Shown here piece after piece: positions 10,385-23,375 of a stretch of DNA of 64,000 nt. Origin of the DNA: Romanomermis culicivorax (Eukaryota; Nematoda; Enoplea; Mermithida; Mermithidae); NCBI GenBank assembly GCA_963922205.1, contig CAWUHX010000079.1:930001-994000 (forward strand). Reading direction: 5' to 3'. The notes below the pieces were generated by a model. The model made no database searches, was not told the origin of the DNA, and saw only the letters and a program-made list of their open reading frames with translations. A program made the translations under genes and the position numbers. Each line of letters begins with the position of its first letter. Position 1 is the stretch's first letter.

Positions 10385-13300
10385 GTCAGGAAATACCGAA
10401 AAACATGCAAGGGGAAGGGCTCTGCCACTACAGGCCGTCACTGGGGTTGCGGAAGGATTCTTTGGCGTCACACAGTGGGGCCGGCGGAGTTGTTGGGGTA
10501 GTTTGAGCCGATTTTTGGGGTGGCGACAACAGTGGGTCCGGCAGCGGAGGCAAGGACAAAGGGCGGTGCAAGTGGGGGCGTGTAGCGGGCCACCGGCGGT
10601 CATCTTACTGTGTGGTTGCAGCGTCGGCTGCACGTGCGCTGGAAACACTAGTACAAAAATAATAAAGCATGAACGAGATTAGAAATTAAACAACCGGTTT
10701 TAAATGAGGTTAAGAAAAACGAAAAACAAAGAAAAAACAGAATTACTGTACAAAAAGCTCCTAATTGCGGCGTCGGTGGCGAGTATCGGATGCAGATCGG
10801 TAGTTTCGAGGAGAATCGCAGCGGTCGCGTTTGTTTCGTCGGTATCGATTGTTATGGTAGCCATGTGGATCGCGAGGGTCGTCGTGGCCATCAAAACGGA
10901 TATTACGGGAGTAGCGGTTTCGACCGTAATCGTTGGTATCGCGGCGGCGCGAAGACGAAGTATAGGTTTGAGGTTGAAGCGGCGAGAGCGGATTCACGCC
11001 TCGAGGTGGCAGTTGAGTGGCGATTAGTGAGGGGCGATCGGACGGCAACCCTGTTGGCGGCAACGGTCGCGGTGGCAGTAGATTCCACCAGGCAGAAAAG
11101 TCGTGCCGACGCAGCAGGGGTGCGGGACGATCCGTCTCGCTGTGATACTGCAAATAAATTTGTTGAATGTCGGCGATTTCCGGCGGTTGTGGAAACGGGG
11201 CGTAGCGCGGATAAGCCATCCAACTGTCTATTAACCCGACAGCGGTGTTATAGGCTTGTAGCAGACACGAGGGGTTATCGAAACCGCAGGCTTCGTATAG
11301 GAAAAGGGCCAAGTGGGCGGTGTGAACGGCGTCAACGACGCCGAGCTCCTCAGCCCAAAGGCCAGCGACCCATCTCAATATCAGAGTGGCCACGTGGTGC
11401 GAGATTGGCGGGTGTTGTTCTCGAGACGCGGGGCGGTAATGTTCTCGAAAATATTGGTACAACGCGAGCGAAGCATTCGTAGCACGGATGTGCACAGGCA
11501 TGATGATGCGAATACCGAGGCGGCTGAAAAAGTTGATCAAAACCATTTCGTGCAGTGTGCGCGGCAAGAAAAACTCAACAGCGGGGTCGATATGCAGCGG
11601 GTAGCGAGGCGTTACTAGCGTAACGCAACGCTGCGAATCGGTGGTTCGGAAATGCGTATAATTTGGTAATCGCGTAGCTTCACTAGGCAACCGTGGTTCG
11701 ATAGTTGGTGCGGAACTTGGTGGCAGAGGAACTCCAAGAACCGGTCTAGTGGTGATGACCACTGGCGGCTGTTTGAACGCAGCAACCGGAGCCGACGTCG
11801 GGGCCGTAGGCAGCAGTGACGTGGTGTGGGTTACCGTAGTCGTAGTACCAGTTGTCTGAACCATAGGCAGTTGCGATGAAACCGTTGGCGGAATCGTGGT
11901 GGCGGTTGATGTGGCGGGTTCCACGTCCATAGGAGGCGGTGGAAGCGGAGCTTTGAACACGTCTTTCGGTGGGTTTTTCAAAGCTTCCAGACGGCGTTGG
12001 ATTTCAGCATCCCTATGCAGCAGGCTAATAAAGTCCGTCAACTTGGGTGGTGACCGGCGGAACTGGCGGCGGTGTGCCTCTTCGTAGAAACAGGTCGAAT
12101 GCACCTGGCGAGTTTGTTCCCTTTGAGTATGGTGCGGCGGTACATCATCGCAGCGTTGTGGTTGATGACTATCACGGCTGGTTGGTTGAGTTTGTTGCGG
12201 TTCTCTACGGTGGCGATCATCACGGGAGTGAGACTCTGACATGAACGTTGGCTATCGGTTTGATGGGCAGGCGGCAGTTTCATTGCCGGCGCTGCTGTCC
12301 TGGATGACGGAATTTTGGGTTTTGGCGTCGAGGTAGCTTGCGAAGATTTTTCGGCTTCTTTGCAGGCTTTCTTTCGATCACGTTGTTCGCGGCGATGTGT
12401 TGTGGATTCGCTGGGCGTTCTGCCGCGCTCAGCACGGGTAGTGCTGGGTGGTGGCGTACGCCGTGTGCTCGGTTCGTCCGTTGTTCGCGTTTTGTGAGAT
12501 TTGCGGTACGCCGATTCTTGCTGAAGGTGTTGTTTTCGCTTTGTTGAGTGTTCATACCGGCTGGGTCTTCGGATAGGATTACCATAGCGATCTAGAGCCG
12601 GCACGGACGTGCTGGGGGCCTGTGGGGTTTGAACATCCACAGGTGCCGTCGGCAGCACTAGAGTCAGGGGTTGCGGTGGTTGCGGCATCGGTGGTGGTTG
12701 CGAAATGGTCGGTGGCGGTAAAGGAGCCGGTGTTTGCACGATGGGTTGGGCATTACCGGAGCCGTTTGGGCGACTTGCGGGACCGGGGCGATCAACGTCG
12801 GTGGAGGCAGCAAAATGCGTTGTATCTTTTCTTTCAACGCTTTGGGGTAGTCTTTCCAATGATGTTCCGGGAACAACATACCGGGCGGCGGCAGAAAATG
12901 ATACGCGGCGAGCGCTGCGGCCAAAGCATTCCATTGAGTAGCTGAAATAATCTGTGAAAAACGTACCGGAGCACTATACCTGGCTGCGGCAACGGTAGCA
13001 ATTATCGGAGGTCCCGGCAAATGCCGGTGTCACCAAATATATTCGTGGGTCCACGGCGGGTGCCGTGGTCGGCATCGTAGCAGCGGGTTCTATGAGGGCG
13101 ACGTCCATAGACGTAGATTGATCTACCGTGCTTTCTTCGGGTATATCGGTCAACATTTGTTCTGACGTCATAGTCTTGGAATCGATCGCGGCAGGTTGGA
13201 TGGGAGTAGATTCGTCCATCGGAGCTGGGGCAATATTGGAGATTTTGTTGAGCGTGAGTTTCAAGAAATCGGAGATCTGCGTAGCGGTTGCCGTTACATC

Positions 13301-13759
13301 AGATGGTGCAGCGGGCATAGGAAGGGCCAACGCGTCTGTTGACGGCGGCAGCTTCGCTATGTTAAGGTCGAAAACTGGCGTATAGAGTAGCTCATCATCG
13401 GTGGGCTCAACTTCGACATCGATAGGGGGTTCGAGCAGTTCCTCGGCGGTGAGCGTTTGCACCGAAGCCATAGTCGGCATGGGGTACGCGTACACCGGCG
13501 CGGGGAACGAAAAATGGTTTTGAAAGTCGATGAGTGCAATAAACGATGAGTAGAAATGGAAACGGCTGTGCGGGTTGGCCGTGTAGTCGCATTCATCGAT
13601 TTCGATTTCTTCGACGGGTGTTTCCATGTGGGATTCCTCGTTGAACACAATCGGACGTAGCGCAAACCGATTGCAGATATACGTGCCGGGGTCGCTGGGG
13701 AAACACGGTTCGCGTTCCGGGATGCGATTCATCCAATTCGTAAGGAGCGAGTTGGGGTT

Positions 13760-13872
13760 ATACTACTATAACCACTGTAATATTATTTGTTCATTGTGTG
13801 CCTACGGGCAAAAATAAAAGCGTTATATAATTTTTATGCGATTGTAAGGCCAAGGAATGGAGAATCATAATA
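13760..13872. other. 113-bp insertion within ORF3 with an 11-bp flanking duplication
   Basis: Absent from the plus copy. It is flanked by GAGTTGGGGTT at 13749-13759 and again at 13873-13883. There are no GT-AG ends, so it is not an intron, and no terminal inverted repeats. A short retroposed or templated insertion is the simplest reading. Confidence 0.7.
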
Positions 13873-15550
13873 GAGTTGGGGTTGCCGTCGCTGGGATACC
13901 ACATACACTCGTAGAACGCGGCGCGTATTTCTGGTTTCATCGATTGAGCATGGCGAAGCAGTATGTCGTTGGTAGAGGCGTATTCTTCGGCGGAACACGG
14001 CGACGCGAGAAGCGCGGCCAACGGCATGAAAGAAGTCAGCTTTCGGAACCAATCTCCGTCCACCTGTAAAAAATTAAGAATGGTGGAGGGGTGATAACGA
14101 TAATGAGTACCGTAATAGGTGCGCTCCCGCAGGGGTTGATTGGCGGCAACGCGTTCTGTCCAGAGATCGTCAACCTCGTGATGAAGTGGCGGTAACCTGG
14201 GGTCGTCGTATGGCATCCGATCGCGGATGGCCAACTTGTATATTAGGGAAACTGGGAAGTTGAGCAGCTCAATAATGCGATTGGTGAGATTGCTCTTCAT
14301 GGCTGACGTGACGGCTGCTTGAAGGCGTTTGGGATCGTCAAACATGGATCGTGGTCTGAGAGCTGGATCTTCGTCTTCGGAGACATCCGGTGATTTGTTC
14401 CAATCGTCTTTTTGTTTCTTTTTCTTTTTCTTTGGCGCTTTCGGAACGGGGAGAAGTTTCGGATGGGTTGTGGACGTCAAAACTTTGACGTCCCGGAAGC
14501 CGTTGGTTACCGTTCCTAAACAAAAAGACCGACCGTGGTCGGATGCTGTGCAATCATACATAAAAAATTTGTGAGCTGAGAGAACTTCCTCTCGCATAAT
14601 CGCGGGTAAGGCGACTTGCAATGTCGTTGGATATATTTGGTTGGCGTAGTCCGGGGGTAAGACATCCGACAATGCGACGTTGTGAAAGGTGGCAATGACG
14701 GATTCGGCGAGGTGGTCGATTTCGGCGACATCCAGCGAGTCATGGGGAAACAACGCAGGGGCGTTGTAAACCTCGGGGATGAAGCCGTAACGACCAAAGG
14801 CCAAAAACAACAACAACGGATAGTAGGCGTCGAGGGCCGCATAGGCAAGGATGTCGGATTGCAAAAACGACGTCGTCGGGTTGTTGAAGAAACGCAGGGC
14901 TGCCGGGAAGCGTAGCGTGAGTTTGGAAACGTTCAGCGCCCACATGGCGGAAACGGTTGCTTTTAATGTGCGTTTTTCGGGGAAGAAACCAATTCGTCGC
15001 GCCAGCTCATATAGCGGCGGAGATATGTCGATCTTTCGAATAACGCGGTATGCTTCAAAATCAATGGCTTTTACGACGTGGTCTTTGTTCTTCTTTTGCC
15101 GATCGGTTAGGAATTGGGTACCCAGAAGAGCGTATATTCCCGCCCAGTCGTCAGCTCCATCGAAGGAAACTACGATGGTGTGTTCGCCGTCGACTAGGGA
15201 GAATAGCGCGGTCCAATCTTCCGGGGTAGCGGTAAACGTTTCGAAAACAAACATCATGCCGTTCGGGAATGCGAGTTGAACGTACTGAGGGTAGCTAGAG
15301 GCCGTGGGGTCGGCTGGCATGGACAAGGTAAACTGGAAATTTTTCATATCGCGGCCATGATCGATTCGGTGTCGAAGCCGACCAGCGTATAGCCATGGAA
15401 GTTTGGTGTGGGTTGGGCGGCCAAGGCCTGCCCCAAACTTCCGGGTGAAAGGAATATCGGTGGTGGCCCACACATTCGGGGGTCGTGCGTACATGGATAT
15501 GTACCATGATTCCAAATCGGCGACACAGGTCAGGCGTTTGAAGTTGTTTT

Positions 15551-15972
15551 CTAAACAAGAGCGAGCGTGATATTCATCATGTGACAAAGGGGCACCAAAT
15601 CCAAAGAGCGAAATGGGAATTAAAGGATGATTTAAACGTGAACCAAGAGGGAAGCGGGGTGTTGCTTTCGGTTCGTTAGGAGGACACATGCTCTAAGAAG
15701 ACGTTGGCTTGGGCGGCGATGTCACCTTGATGGGCGCATTTGGACAACTGGATCGGGCTACGATAGCGAGATAACGAGAGTTGTCGTATGCGGAAATCAA
15801 AGCAGCGGCTGGTAGTGGACTGAGGAGGCCACAACTTGACGATGGCGGGGATCGCAGCGGCTGACCATGGATCTCTGGCGCAAAACTACGGAGTGGGGGA
15901 GTTACCCATGGGGTCCCAAGCAAAAGAGCATGCAAGAATAAGCAGCAAAAGCATAAAACGTGAGAAAAATAC
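15551..15972 (-). other. 422-bp GT-AG intron in ORF3, absent from the plus copy
   Basis: In element sense the boundaries are GCGACG|GTATTTTT and TTGTTTAG|AAAACAAC. In the plus copy the two exon ends are joined exactly (GCGACG followed by AAAACAAC at about 32704-32717). The intron is phase 1. Its distal part is open in frame with exon 2 from an ATG at 15689, so an intron-retained transcript could start an alternative N-terminus. Confidence 0.8.
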
Positions 15973-16594
15973 CGTCGCAGGCGAAGCTTAGATCGTTTTG
16001 GTGAGGCTGCTGCTCGGCCCAACGTATGTATCGTTCATTGACGTTGATCGATTCACGATACGGCGGGGGCTCATTGGCCGTGGAGGTGGATCCGGTCGAC
16101 AGCGTCGTCATTTTGAAAAAAATAAATTTTGAGGAGCGCTGGAAAATGCGACTAATGCGGATGGAAGCGAAAAGTGGAAATGAAATAGTAAAAGAATAAG
16201 CCGCTGAAAGGTGAAGAAAGTGTAAAGTAAGAAAATGCAAACACTACCGTTACGAAAAGCAACACAAACACCACTATGTTAATGGGGACTACAATCAACC
16301 TTTCCCAATTAGTCTTATGAGAGTGATAGCGGCCAGGTTCGGGCGGAAATAAACCGAATGGCCTCGCGCCGAACAGAACCTAACATTAAAGAAGAAACCC
16401 CCTCATATCACAAAAATTTGGGGACCGGGGCAAAGTGTAAGGTGATGGTGTAAAGTCGGCCGAGTGTTTGTAAGAGACGGGTCGAAGGGAAGTGTTTTGA
16501 AACTGCTGTGCATCTTTGCTCGTCAACGAGGTCGCCATGATCTAAATTAAACAAATGTAAAGGTTATGTACAACGCGGCGTGATGAGCGCCGTA

Positions 16595-19510
16595 TCACAA
16601 AAGAAAAATTTCAAAGCAAACTATTGCCGGCGAGAAGTGTGGTGCCTTACGTGGTCCACCTTCTTCGTTTTCGAACGCGTCCTTTGCGGGTCGCGGAACG
16701 AACGGTTTTAGACGAGTTATGGAGACGGTTTGCGGGCAGCCAGGCGCATCGAGTGAATCGATAGTGACGACGTTTTCGGTTGCGCGGGAGGCGTCCGTGA
16801 TGAGAAAAGGGCCAATGAAGTTGGGTTGAATTTTGTTGGCCTTGCGCGTATTGGTTAAAAGAACTGAGTCGTTGACGATGAAGTGGCGTTTTCGGGCTTT
16901 GCGATCAAAGTATTCTTTGCTGGTGGCGGCTGCGGCATCGAGGTTTGCTTTAATTTTTTCGTGCATTTTAAGTTGGGCTTGCGTAAGAATATGCTGATAG
17001 GCATCATAATTCAACGGCAAGGTGAGTCGACGGGCGCAGTTGTAGTCGAAGGTGATGCGCGGCTCATATCCTCATAATAAACTGAAAGGCGAATGGCGTG
17101 TAGCTGTATGCGGCGTGGCGTTATAGGCTAACACTGGGTATGGCAGGTAACGTTCCCAGTTGTCTGGATCATCGGCGGTATACTTCTTCAGTTGGGCGAT
17201 CAATGTTTGATTGAAACGTTCGACCATTCCATTGCACTGGGGGTGGTATGCGGTTGTTTTAACCTTGCGAATTTTGAGAAGCTCACAGATATCTTGCATA
17301 AGCTTTGATGTAAAACATCCACCTTGGTCGGAGAGGAGGACAAGCAGGCTACCATGCGTGAGGACGACGTTGTTGATGAAACATTCAACTATTGTTGAAG
17401 CCTTTTGATATGGTATTGGGTGCGCGGACACGAATTTCGTAAAGTAATCCTGAAAAACAATAACGTAGGGACGTTTCTCACCTACGGGCGAAATGTTGAC
17501 GATATTGGTTGCCATGATCTCAAATGGGTGTTTGGGTTGAATCGGCAGCAGTGGCGGAGGCAGTGATGTGCGCGGCATTGTTAGTTGGCAAATTTTGCAT
17601 GTTTTAATCCAATCTGGAACGTTTTCTTCCATGCGGGGCCACCAAAAGTGAGCTTTGATGGCAGCGAGCGTGCGGTTTGATCCTTGGTGGTTCAAGATTT
17701 TCGCGCCATGGAATTGGTGAACATCTTTCAGTTGACGATTGACATCTTTCAGTTGACGATACAAAATTTGGTCTTCGAGGAAGAAAATCAGTGGTTGTTT
17801 GGCGGCATTGTCTGTTCTGAGGGTGGCGATGATTTTTGTTATGGCTGGATCCGCGGCTTGAGCTTTTAAAACTTCCTCATGAGCGGCAATCGTAATGGTC
17901 TCGGTCGGTGGCGGTTCGTGGTCGACAGCTGATGGCATTGAATTAGAGAGTGTGGGTTGACTGATGGTCTTTTTGGTCATTGCACGGGTGACGGCGTTGA
18001 TTTCAGTGTCGACTTCCGTTGGCGGTGAGGCCGCTGCTGGGCGTATTTCCGGTACCGTTAAGTCGGTGTCCGTAGTTGCACCAGCAGGGTGGAAATTCTC
18101 GCGGAAAATCGTGGCAGTAAAATTCTCGGCGGTCTGGATTGGGGATTTGTCGCAGTCGTCTTTCCTGGACAAGAAGTCGGCACAAGCGTTGTCCTTTCCC
18201 TTAATGAATTCAACTTTATAATCGTAGTCCTGGAGGCTAATCGCAAAATGTTGGAGGCGCCAGTTTCGATGTTTTTCATCTTTGAGCCATTTGAGCGGCT
18301 TGTGATCAGTGGGGACAATAACTTTTTGGCCGTACACATAGTGGCAGTACATCCTGAAGCCATAGACAATGGCGAGGCATTCACGCTCAGTTGTACTGTA
18401 GCCGGTTTCGGCATCGGTGAGTACGCGGCTATTGTAGGCGATGACCCATTGATCGTTTCCGTATTCTTGGTACAAAATTGCTCCGATGGCGGTCGTACTG
18501 GCGTCGGTTTGAATAACGAACTGAGCTTTGCCATCGTAGACTGGGTAGCGAAGGAAAGGCGATGTCATGAGGGCTGCTTTGATGCCTTCAAACGCAGCGT
18601 GGTGTTCGTCCGTGGCGATGTATTGGGCGTCTTTTCGTAGGAGTCCGTACAAAGGACTGGACAATGTTGCCAAATTCGGGATAAAGCATTTGCACCATTG
18701 AACTAAGCCTAAAAAACTTTGCATACCTTTCTTGGTCCTGGGAAATTCATAGTCAGCAATCGCCTTGACTTTCTCGGGATCGGCAGCGATTCCGCGGGCG
18801 CTAAGGAGGTGTCCTAAAAACTTGACCTGCGGCGGCAGGAATTCGCACTTGTTGGGTCGAAGCATGAGATTGGCTGCGCGGAGAGCGTCGAAAACGATTT
18901 GTAGATGTTCCAAATGTTCTTCGAACGAATTGGAGAAAATAATAATATCGTCAATATAAACGAGACAAATCTTCCAAATATACGGTCGGAGGATTCTTTC
19001 CATTAGATGTTGAAATTCGGCGGGCGCGTTCTTCAAGCCAAACAGCAACACTTTGAATCCAAACAAACCTTTTTGGCAAATGAAGGTTGTTTTATCGCGG
19101 GAGTCGGTGTCAAGGGGTGCCTGCCAGTACCCTGCTTTGAGATCGAGGGTGGTGAAGAATTTTGCGTGTCCCATTGCGTCCAAATAATTGTCAATGCACG
19201 GGATCGGAAAGTTGTGGCTTGGTGTAACGTCGTTTATTCTGCGGTAGTCGACAATGGGTCTCCAAGAGCCGTCATTCTTCTTTACAAGGAATAGCGGTGC
19301 GGCCCAGGGCGAGCGGGATGGTTCAATAAAATCGTTGTCGAGCATTTCTTGAATATGGCAGCGTACAATCGGTCTTTGCTCCATTGCGGCGCGGTAATAA
19401 TGTGGGGAAACGGGTTTTGCGTTGCCGGTGTCGATACTGACGGTTAATTCGCTAGTGATTGTTGGTTTGTCACCGGGGAGGCTGAAGACATCGCTGTGTT
19501 TTGGGAGCAT
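16595..19510 (-). pseudogene. pol: pol (RT-RNase H-integrase) of the minus copy
   Basis: An 812-codon frame (19510-17072) plus a continuation (17071-16595). In order it encodes the RT palm (Phe-Thr-Thr-Leu-Asp-Leu-Lys block; Tyr-Ile-Asp-Asp active site near 18960), the connection, RNase H (Gln-Thr-Asp-Ala; Glu-Arg-Glu; Thr-Asp-His-Lys-Pro), the integrase zinc region and the integrase core. An opal codon at about 17072 (CAA or CGA in the relatives) separates the integrase C-terminal domain. A 21-bp direct duplication at 17719-17761 replaced residues between RNase H and integrase. The first catalytic Asp of integrase is Asn (codon at 17504-17506). Closest relative in the window: 27500-32060. 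Confidence 0.92.
17719..17761. repeat. 21-bp direct duplication inside minus-copy pol
   Basis: GACATCTTTCAGTTGACGATT occurs twice head to tail (approximately). The plus copy and the third element have unrelated, longer sequence here, so this is a local slippage or deletion scar in the linker before the integrase zinc region. Confidence 0.8.
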
Positions 19511-19714
19511 CTGGAGGGCTTTTGCTCTATGCGCGGCAGAAACGTAAGTTTTTTCGGTCCTTTTGTTTAGGGCGTACTTCAGCTTTTGTTGTGTGGTGTG
19601 GCCAGGGAACGATTTATCGAGTGCAGCCAGCTCATGGTCAGTTAAATCGCGGTCAGCGGCAGCGGTTGCTATCTGGCAAACGGCGTAGGTTTTGGAATAC
19701 TCTAGCGTGTGTTT

Positions 19715-19817
19715 GCTGTTTGGCGTGTTATTTTTGTTTGCTGTTTGGCGTGTTATAAGTTTGATGCTGTTTGGCGTGTTATTAATGTTATTAGTTTGAT
19801 GCTGTTTGGCGTGTTAT
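19715..19817. repeat. four slippage copies of a 17-bp unit in minus-copy pol
   Basis: GCTGTTTGGCGTGTTAT recurs at about 19715, 19740, 19765 and 19801. The plus copy and the third element have a single copy (Asn-Thr-Pro-Asn-x-Ile-Lys coding). The expansion destroys the reading frame between protease and RT. Confidence 0.85.
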
Positions 19818-20832
19818 TAATGAAGAGGAGCGGGCAATGACCATTGGTGATATTGACAACTGCGGTTTCGACTGGATGTTCTGCCGCTACGTTATTGGTG
19901 GCGACAGGTTGTACAATCACGTTGGGAACAGTCGCCGATGTTGTGGGAAAAACGGTACTTTTGACCCATTGTTGGCAGAGTGGCGAAATCGAAACGGAAG
20001 CTTGGGCGACGAGAAAAATAGGTTCGGCGAGCTCGGTAACCTCCAACTGCCGAGGGGGCGGTTGGTGTGGATTAGGTTGAGCCTGCCGTATCGGTTGTTC
20101 AACTTCGATTTCTTCGGGTTGGCTGAAAATATTGGATTTATCATCATAGAAGCTGAGTCGCTCGTCCTCTGAAATTTCTTCTAAGACATTGTCGTTGGCC
20201 GCGTTTAGGAACAATTCCGTTCGAGTGCGGACCGAGGCGATTACCTAGAGGGGCAGTTTGATGTCTTGGATTTCTATGTAATTGTCTTTAAAATTCAAAA
20301 TGGTATGGATATCTGGGTGCGCGAGGAAGTCGGTCCCGATGATACATTGGTCGTTTCCATCGTCATCGAGGATTAAGCATTTGATCATGTGCTCTCCGAA
20401 CGCAGATTCCATTGTAACGACCACCGGGCCATGAGCGTTGACAACGGCGCCGTCGGTTACTTTGATTTTTCCGCAAATAGGGAGTTGGAGCGATTGTTTG
20501 TCGAAGGCGCGTTTGACCAAACCTGAGGACAAAATGGAGCATTGGGCACCTGTGTCGATGAGCGCGTGTGCTTTAACGGCTCCAATTTTGATTGGAATTT
20601 GAAAGGCTCTCGTGGAAGCGTACTTGTGGACGAAGGATTTGGAAGACGGCGTAAGGTTATCGATTTGACAGACGGACGAATGGATGTGGCAGGGGTCTTG
20701 AAAAGCGCGGCCCGTTGCATTCCAACAGACTATGCCGGGGCTAACAATCGGCGCGGCGGAAGTGATTTCTTTGGATGGGATGTCCATATTGGCCGTGGAC
20801 GTCGATTGATTGTTAGCGCGTGTTTCAAGCAT
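19753..20832 (-). pseudogene. protease and spacer of minus-copy pol
   Basis: Two open frames, 20832-20245 and 20214-19753, homologous to residues 1-330 of the plus pol frame. The retroviral-type aspartic protease signature Asp-Thr-Gly-Ala-Gln-Cys-Ser is at about 20555-20535. The flap and second hydrophobic Gly-Thr-Asp-Phe-Leu motif are also present. The spacer after the protease is acidic and proline-rich and contains the nucleotide patch conserved in all three elements. A stop at 20245 and the slippage array separate it from RT. Confidence 0.88.
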
Positions 20833-21225
20833 GGGTGTTGACGTGGCATTCAGTGCCGGGAGTGCGGGTAGGGCTAGTTGTAACTCTGAAGATTGAGAAC
20901 TAGCGCGTGATGAGTCTGTCGGCGTTGTGACGTATGGAGCCAGTACAGCGTTGTAGTGAATATGTTGTTCCCACGGTGCCGGGAATTGATGGTTCGGGTA
21001 AACGGCGTAGGTATTCTGAACAAAATCATGTGGGCGCTGTATAGAATTACCTTCATAAAAATGGTTTCGCGCGCCGCGGGCGTAGTTTGTGCCTCCTTGG
21101 GGCGGTCCTCCGCAGCGGGGTCGCCAATCACGCTGTCCACGGACGTCGTTTGAATTGGTTCGGAAATCAGCTTGCCGTGGATGGGCGGCATAGTTTGGGC
21201 GGTTTGATTCAAGTCGGGTTACCTG

Positions 21226-23375
21226 TTGAGCGTTTTGCCGCTTGAGCCAGACACAGTCTTCCGTGTTGTGGGTGCGGGATTTGTGAGCGTCGCACCAAAG
21301 ACCTGTAGGTTGCGTCGTGCGTGCGCGATCGCAGTTGGCGGATCGGTTGAAGCCATTGGCGTACAGCTCTCTGTTTTGAGATTGATGACGCGGACTGTGT
21401 TGCCTATTGGTTGGTAATGTTTCCTCTGGGCGTTGTCATGATTTTCTTTCTTCGTAATCGCGATCGTATCTCTGGATCAATTGTTCCAAGAGAATCTCTG
21501 TGCGCGGCGGCTGCGGCGGCAGTGGTTCAATCGCTTGTGGTTGGAAAGAGACGAATTTAGTGGGTGGCGGCGTCGAATTTTGGAGCCTGCGATCCGTAGA
21601 TGGAGAGCGCTCGTGGTAGCGGTGTTGGGGGCGATCCATGCTGCGGCGGCGTTCGAAACGGCGATCAAATGATTGCGGAGACTTCGGTGGTGGTGCGTTC
21701 TGATCGGCTTGGTTTACGAGGATGGGTCTTTCCGCAGTTCCAATTTCGGCTTTGGTTGCATTGAGGACACTACGGGCTTTAGCTACGGTGTCGGCCAATT
21801 GTTGGACGTTCATAAAGCTTTTGGCTTGTTCCCCAATTGTTAGTTGATAGAAAACAGGCATTTTTGTCAAAAAGGTGTCAATTACTTGTTTGTGCCGAAA
21901 GGTTTGATCTTCATGCTCATACAGTAATTGTACATAAGTCATTACCTTACTCAAAAATGCGGCGGGTTCTTCTCCAACTTCTGGGGTGATTGACGCGAGC
22001 TCGCATTTGAGGGTCATTGGGTTGCAATCAGGAGCCAATTGGAACATGAGTGTTTGGCGTCTTCGTACCGAGTCATATCTTGGATCATATCGCTCGGTGT
22101 ATCGCAGGTGAGTCGGCGTAGTGCACTCATCTTTACGTGGTTGGAGGCATCATAGCCGAACTCGTTTTCCAGGCGGATGAAAAAGCGAAGCAGGCGTTTA
22201 TTTGTCGCGGCGCCGTCGATAATCAGGGGGTGCATGTTGTCGATGATTGTTTTGATGCGGCTATCTTCCTCACAATGAGACGTGCGTGGCATGTCGTACC
22301 GAGGTTGCGGATGGTCATAATAATCTTCTGGTGGGTAATCTGAGAAACCGAAATGGTTTGCCACGGGTGGTTGCCCTCTTTGAAGCGCGGAACGGTGTAA
22401 ATCTTCATGGGCGCGTGTAGTGCGGGCGAATTCATTATTATACAGGGTATCCGTCGACAGCGCTTTGGGTTTGACTTGATTTGGTAGCCTGCCAAAGACT
22501 GGAGCCGGTTCAGTTTCACGGAGAGTTTCATTTGGGATATAAATATCTCTTGTTTCCTTGCCGTGAAACTGTGAGGACACCGGCGGCGGTCTTGGTGTGG
22601 GCGGATTGCGCGCATTAGTTGCAGCGGTGGTTGTAGAAATCAACTGTTGCATTTGCTCGGGGGATGCGGCAAAACGCGCGTTAGTAGCTTTGGTTTGTTC
22701 CTGGATTTCGCGTTGGACACGTAATTGCTGGGCTTGGAATTGGTCGGAAATGGCGCCGATAATTTGATCGATCGTTTGTACAGTAGGAACGTTGTTGGTT
22801 ATGTGCGCGGCAGCGGTGTTGAGTTGGTCCAGCGCGTCGCGTGCTTCAATTCGAAAATTTTGGACTTCATTGGCATTTGCGATGGCTTTGCTGCTGCGGT
22901 GATGGTTTACTGAAGCACGGGTGGCGGCTGGGGCTTGGGGTGGTTCGATATTGACAAAGGATTTGGAAGAGTCGGTTCTGGCGATGGTTTGGTCATTGTT
23001 ATTTCAGGCTGCGGCATTTGGCGGTGGCATTTGCAGTGCAGACGGCGCATTAGGGCAATTTACGGCGGCGGTGAGGGGGTTTTGATTCAGCGACCGCGGG
23101 GGTTGAGAATTGATCATCGCCGCGGTTGCGGGAATGAGCGGTATTTGCGGTTGTGCCGTCCCGTCCAGCGCAGGGGTACTGAAAGTAGACAAGGGCGGAT
23201 TATGAGGCGGGAGGCTTACCGTGGGTACCGCTGTCGATTGCATAATATTTGACGGTCGCGGCAATAGCATTTGATCAAAACTTAGGGCGCGGCATGCGGC
23301 TGTGGCGGCGTTCGGAGAACTGGATCACGATGGAAAGCGGGTGAAGTCTGGCGGTGTGTGGCTTACTTTTGGCAT
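21226..23375 (-). pseudogene. gag: gag of the minus copy
   Basis: Begins at an ATG at 23375 (complement) shortly after the primer-binding site. The frames 23270-23004, 22652-22014 and 22047-21436 together cover an N-terminal Ala/Pro/Gln-rich region, the capsid-like helical domain (Leu-Leu-Arg-Phe-Phe-x-Arg-Leu-Glu block) and the basic nucleocapsid region. The zinc knuckle (C-x2-H-x4-H-x4-C) lies near 21260-21300. Several frameshifts interrupt it, the clearest near 22040. Confidence 0.85.

Larger units (their letters stand above)
10761..16111 (-). pseudogene. ORF3 of the minus copy: DEDDy exonuclease-like polyprotein, frameshifted
   Basis: Starts at an ATG at 16111 (complement) just after a splice acceptor at 16204-16206. 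The first exon (16111-15973) is followed by a GT-AG intron (15972-15551) and then a long open frame to 13791. This part holds the exonuclease motifs: Asp-x-Glu in a Gly-Phe-Asp-Thr-Glu-Ser context, an Asp in Ser-Phe-Asp-Gly-Ala, and a Tyr-Ala-Ala-Leu-Asp ending block. After a 113-bp insertion the gene continues through frames 13732-12974, 12934-12038 and 12242-10761, with at least three frameshifts. The distal half is proline-rich and ends in an arginine-rich tail. Total coding length equals that of the plus copy (about 1,600 codons). The gene is homologous along its whole length to 32572-37377 and is inactive here as a single protein. Confidence 0.85.

Noticed and set aside
10704-13385. Long plus-strand open frames opposite ORF3 (for example 10790-11482)
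   Set aside because: They mirror the GC-rich, Pro/Arg-rich minus-strand ORF3 codons; the minus frames align with the plus copy of the element, these do not encode any family.
13760-13872. The 113-bp insertion as an intron
   Set aside because: Its ends are not GT-AG and it is flanked by an 11-bp duplication, unlike the 422-bp intron.
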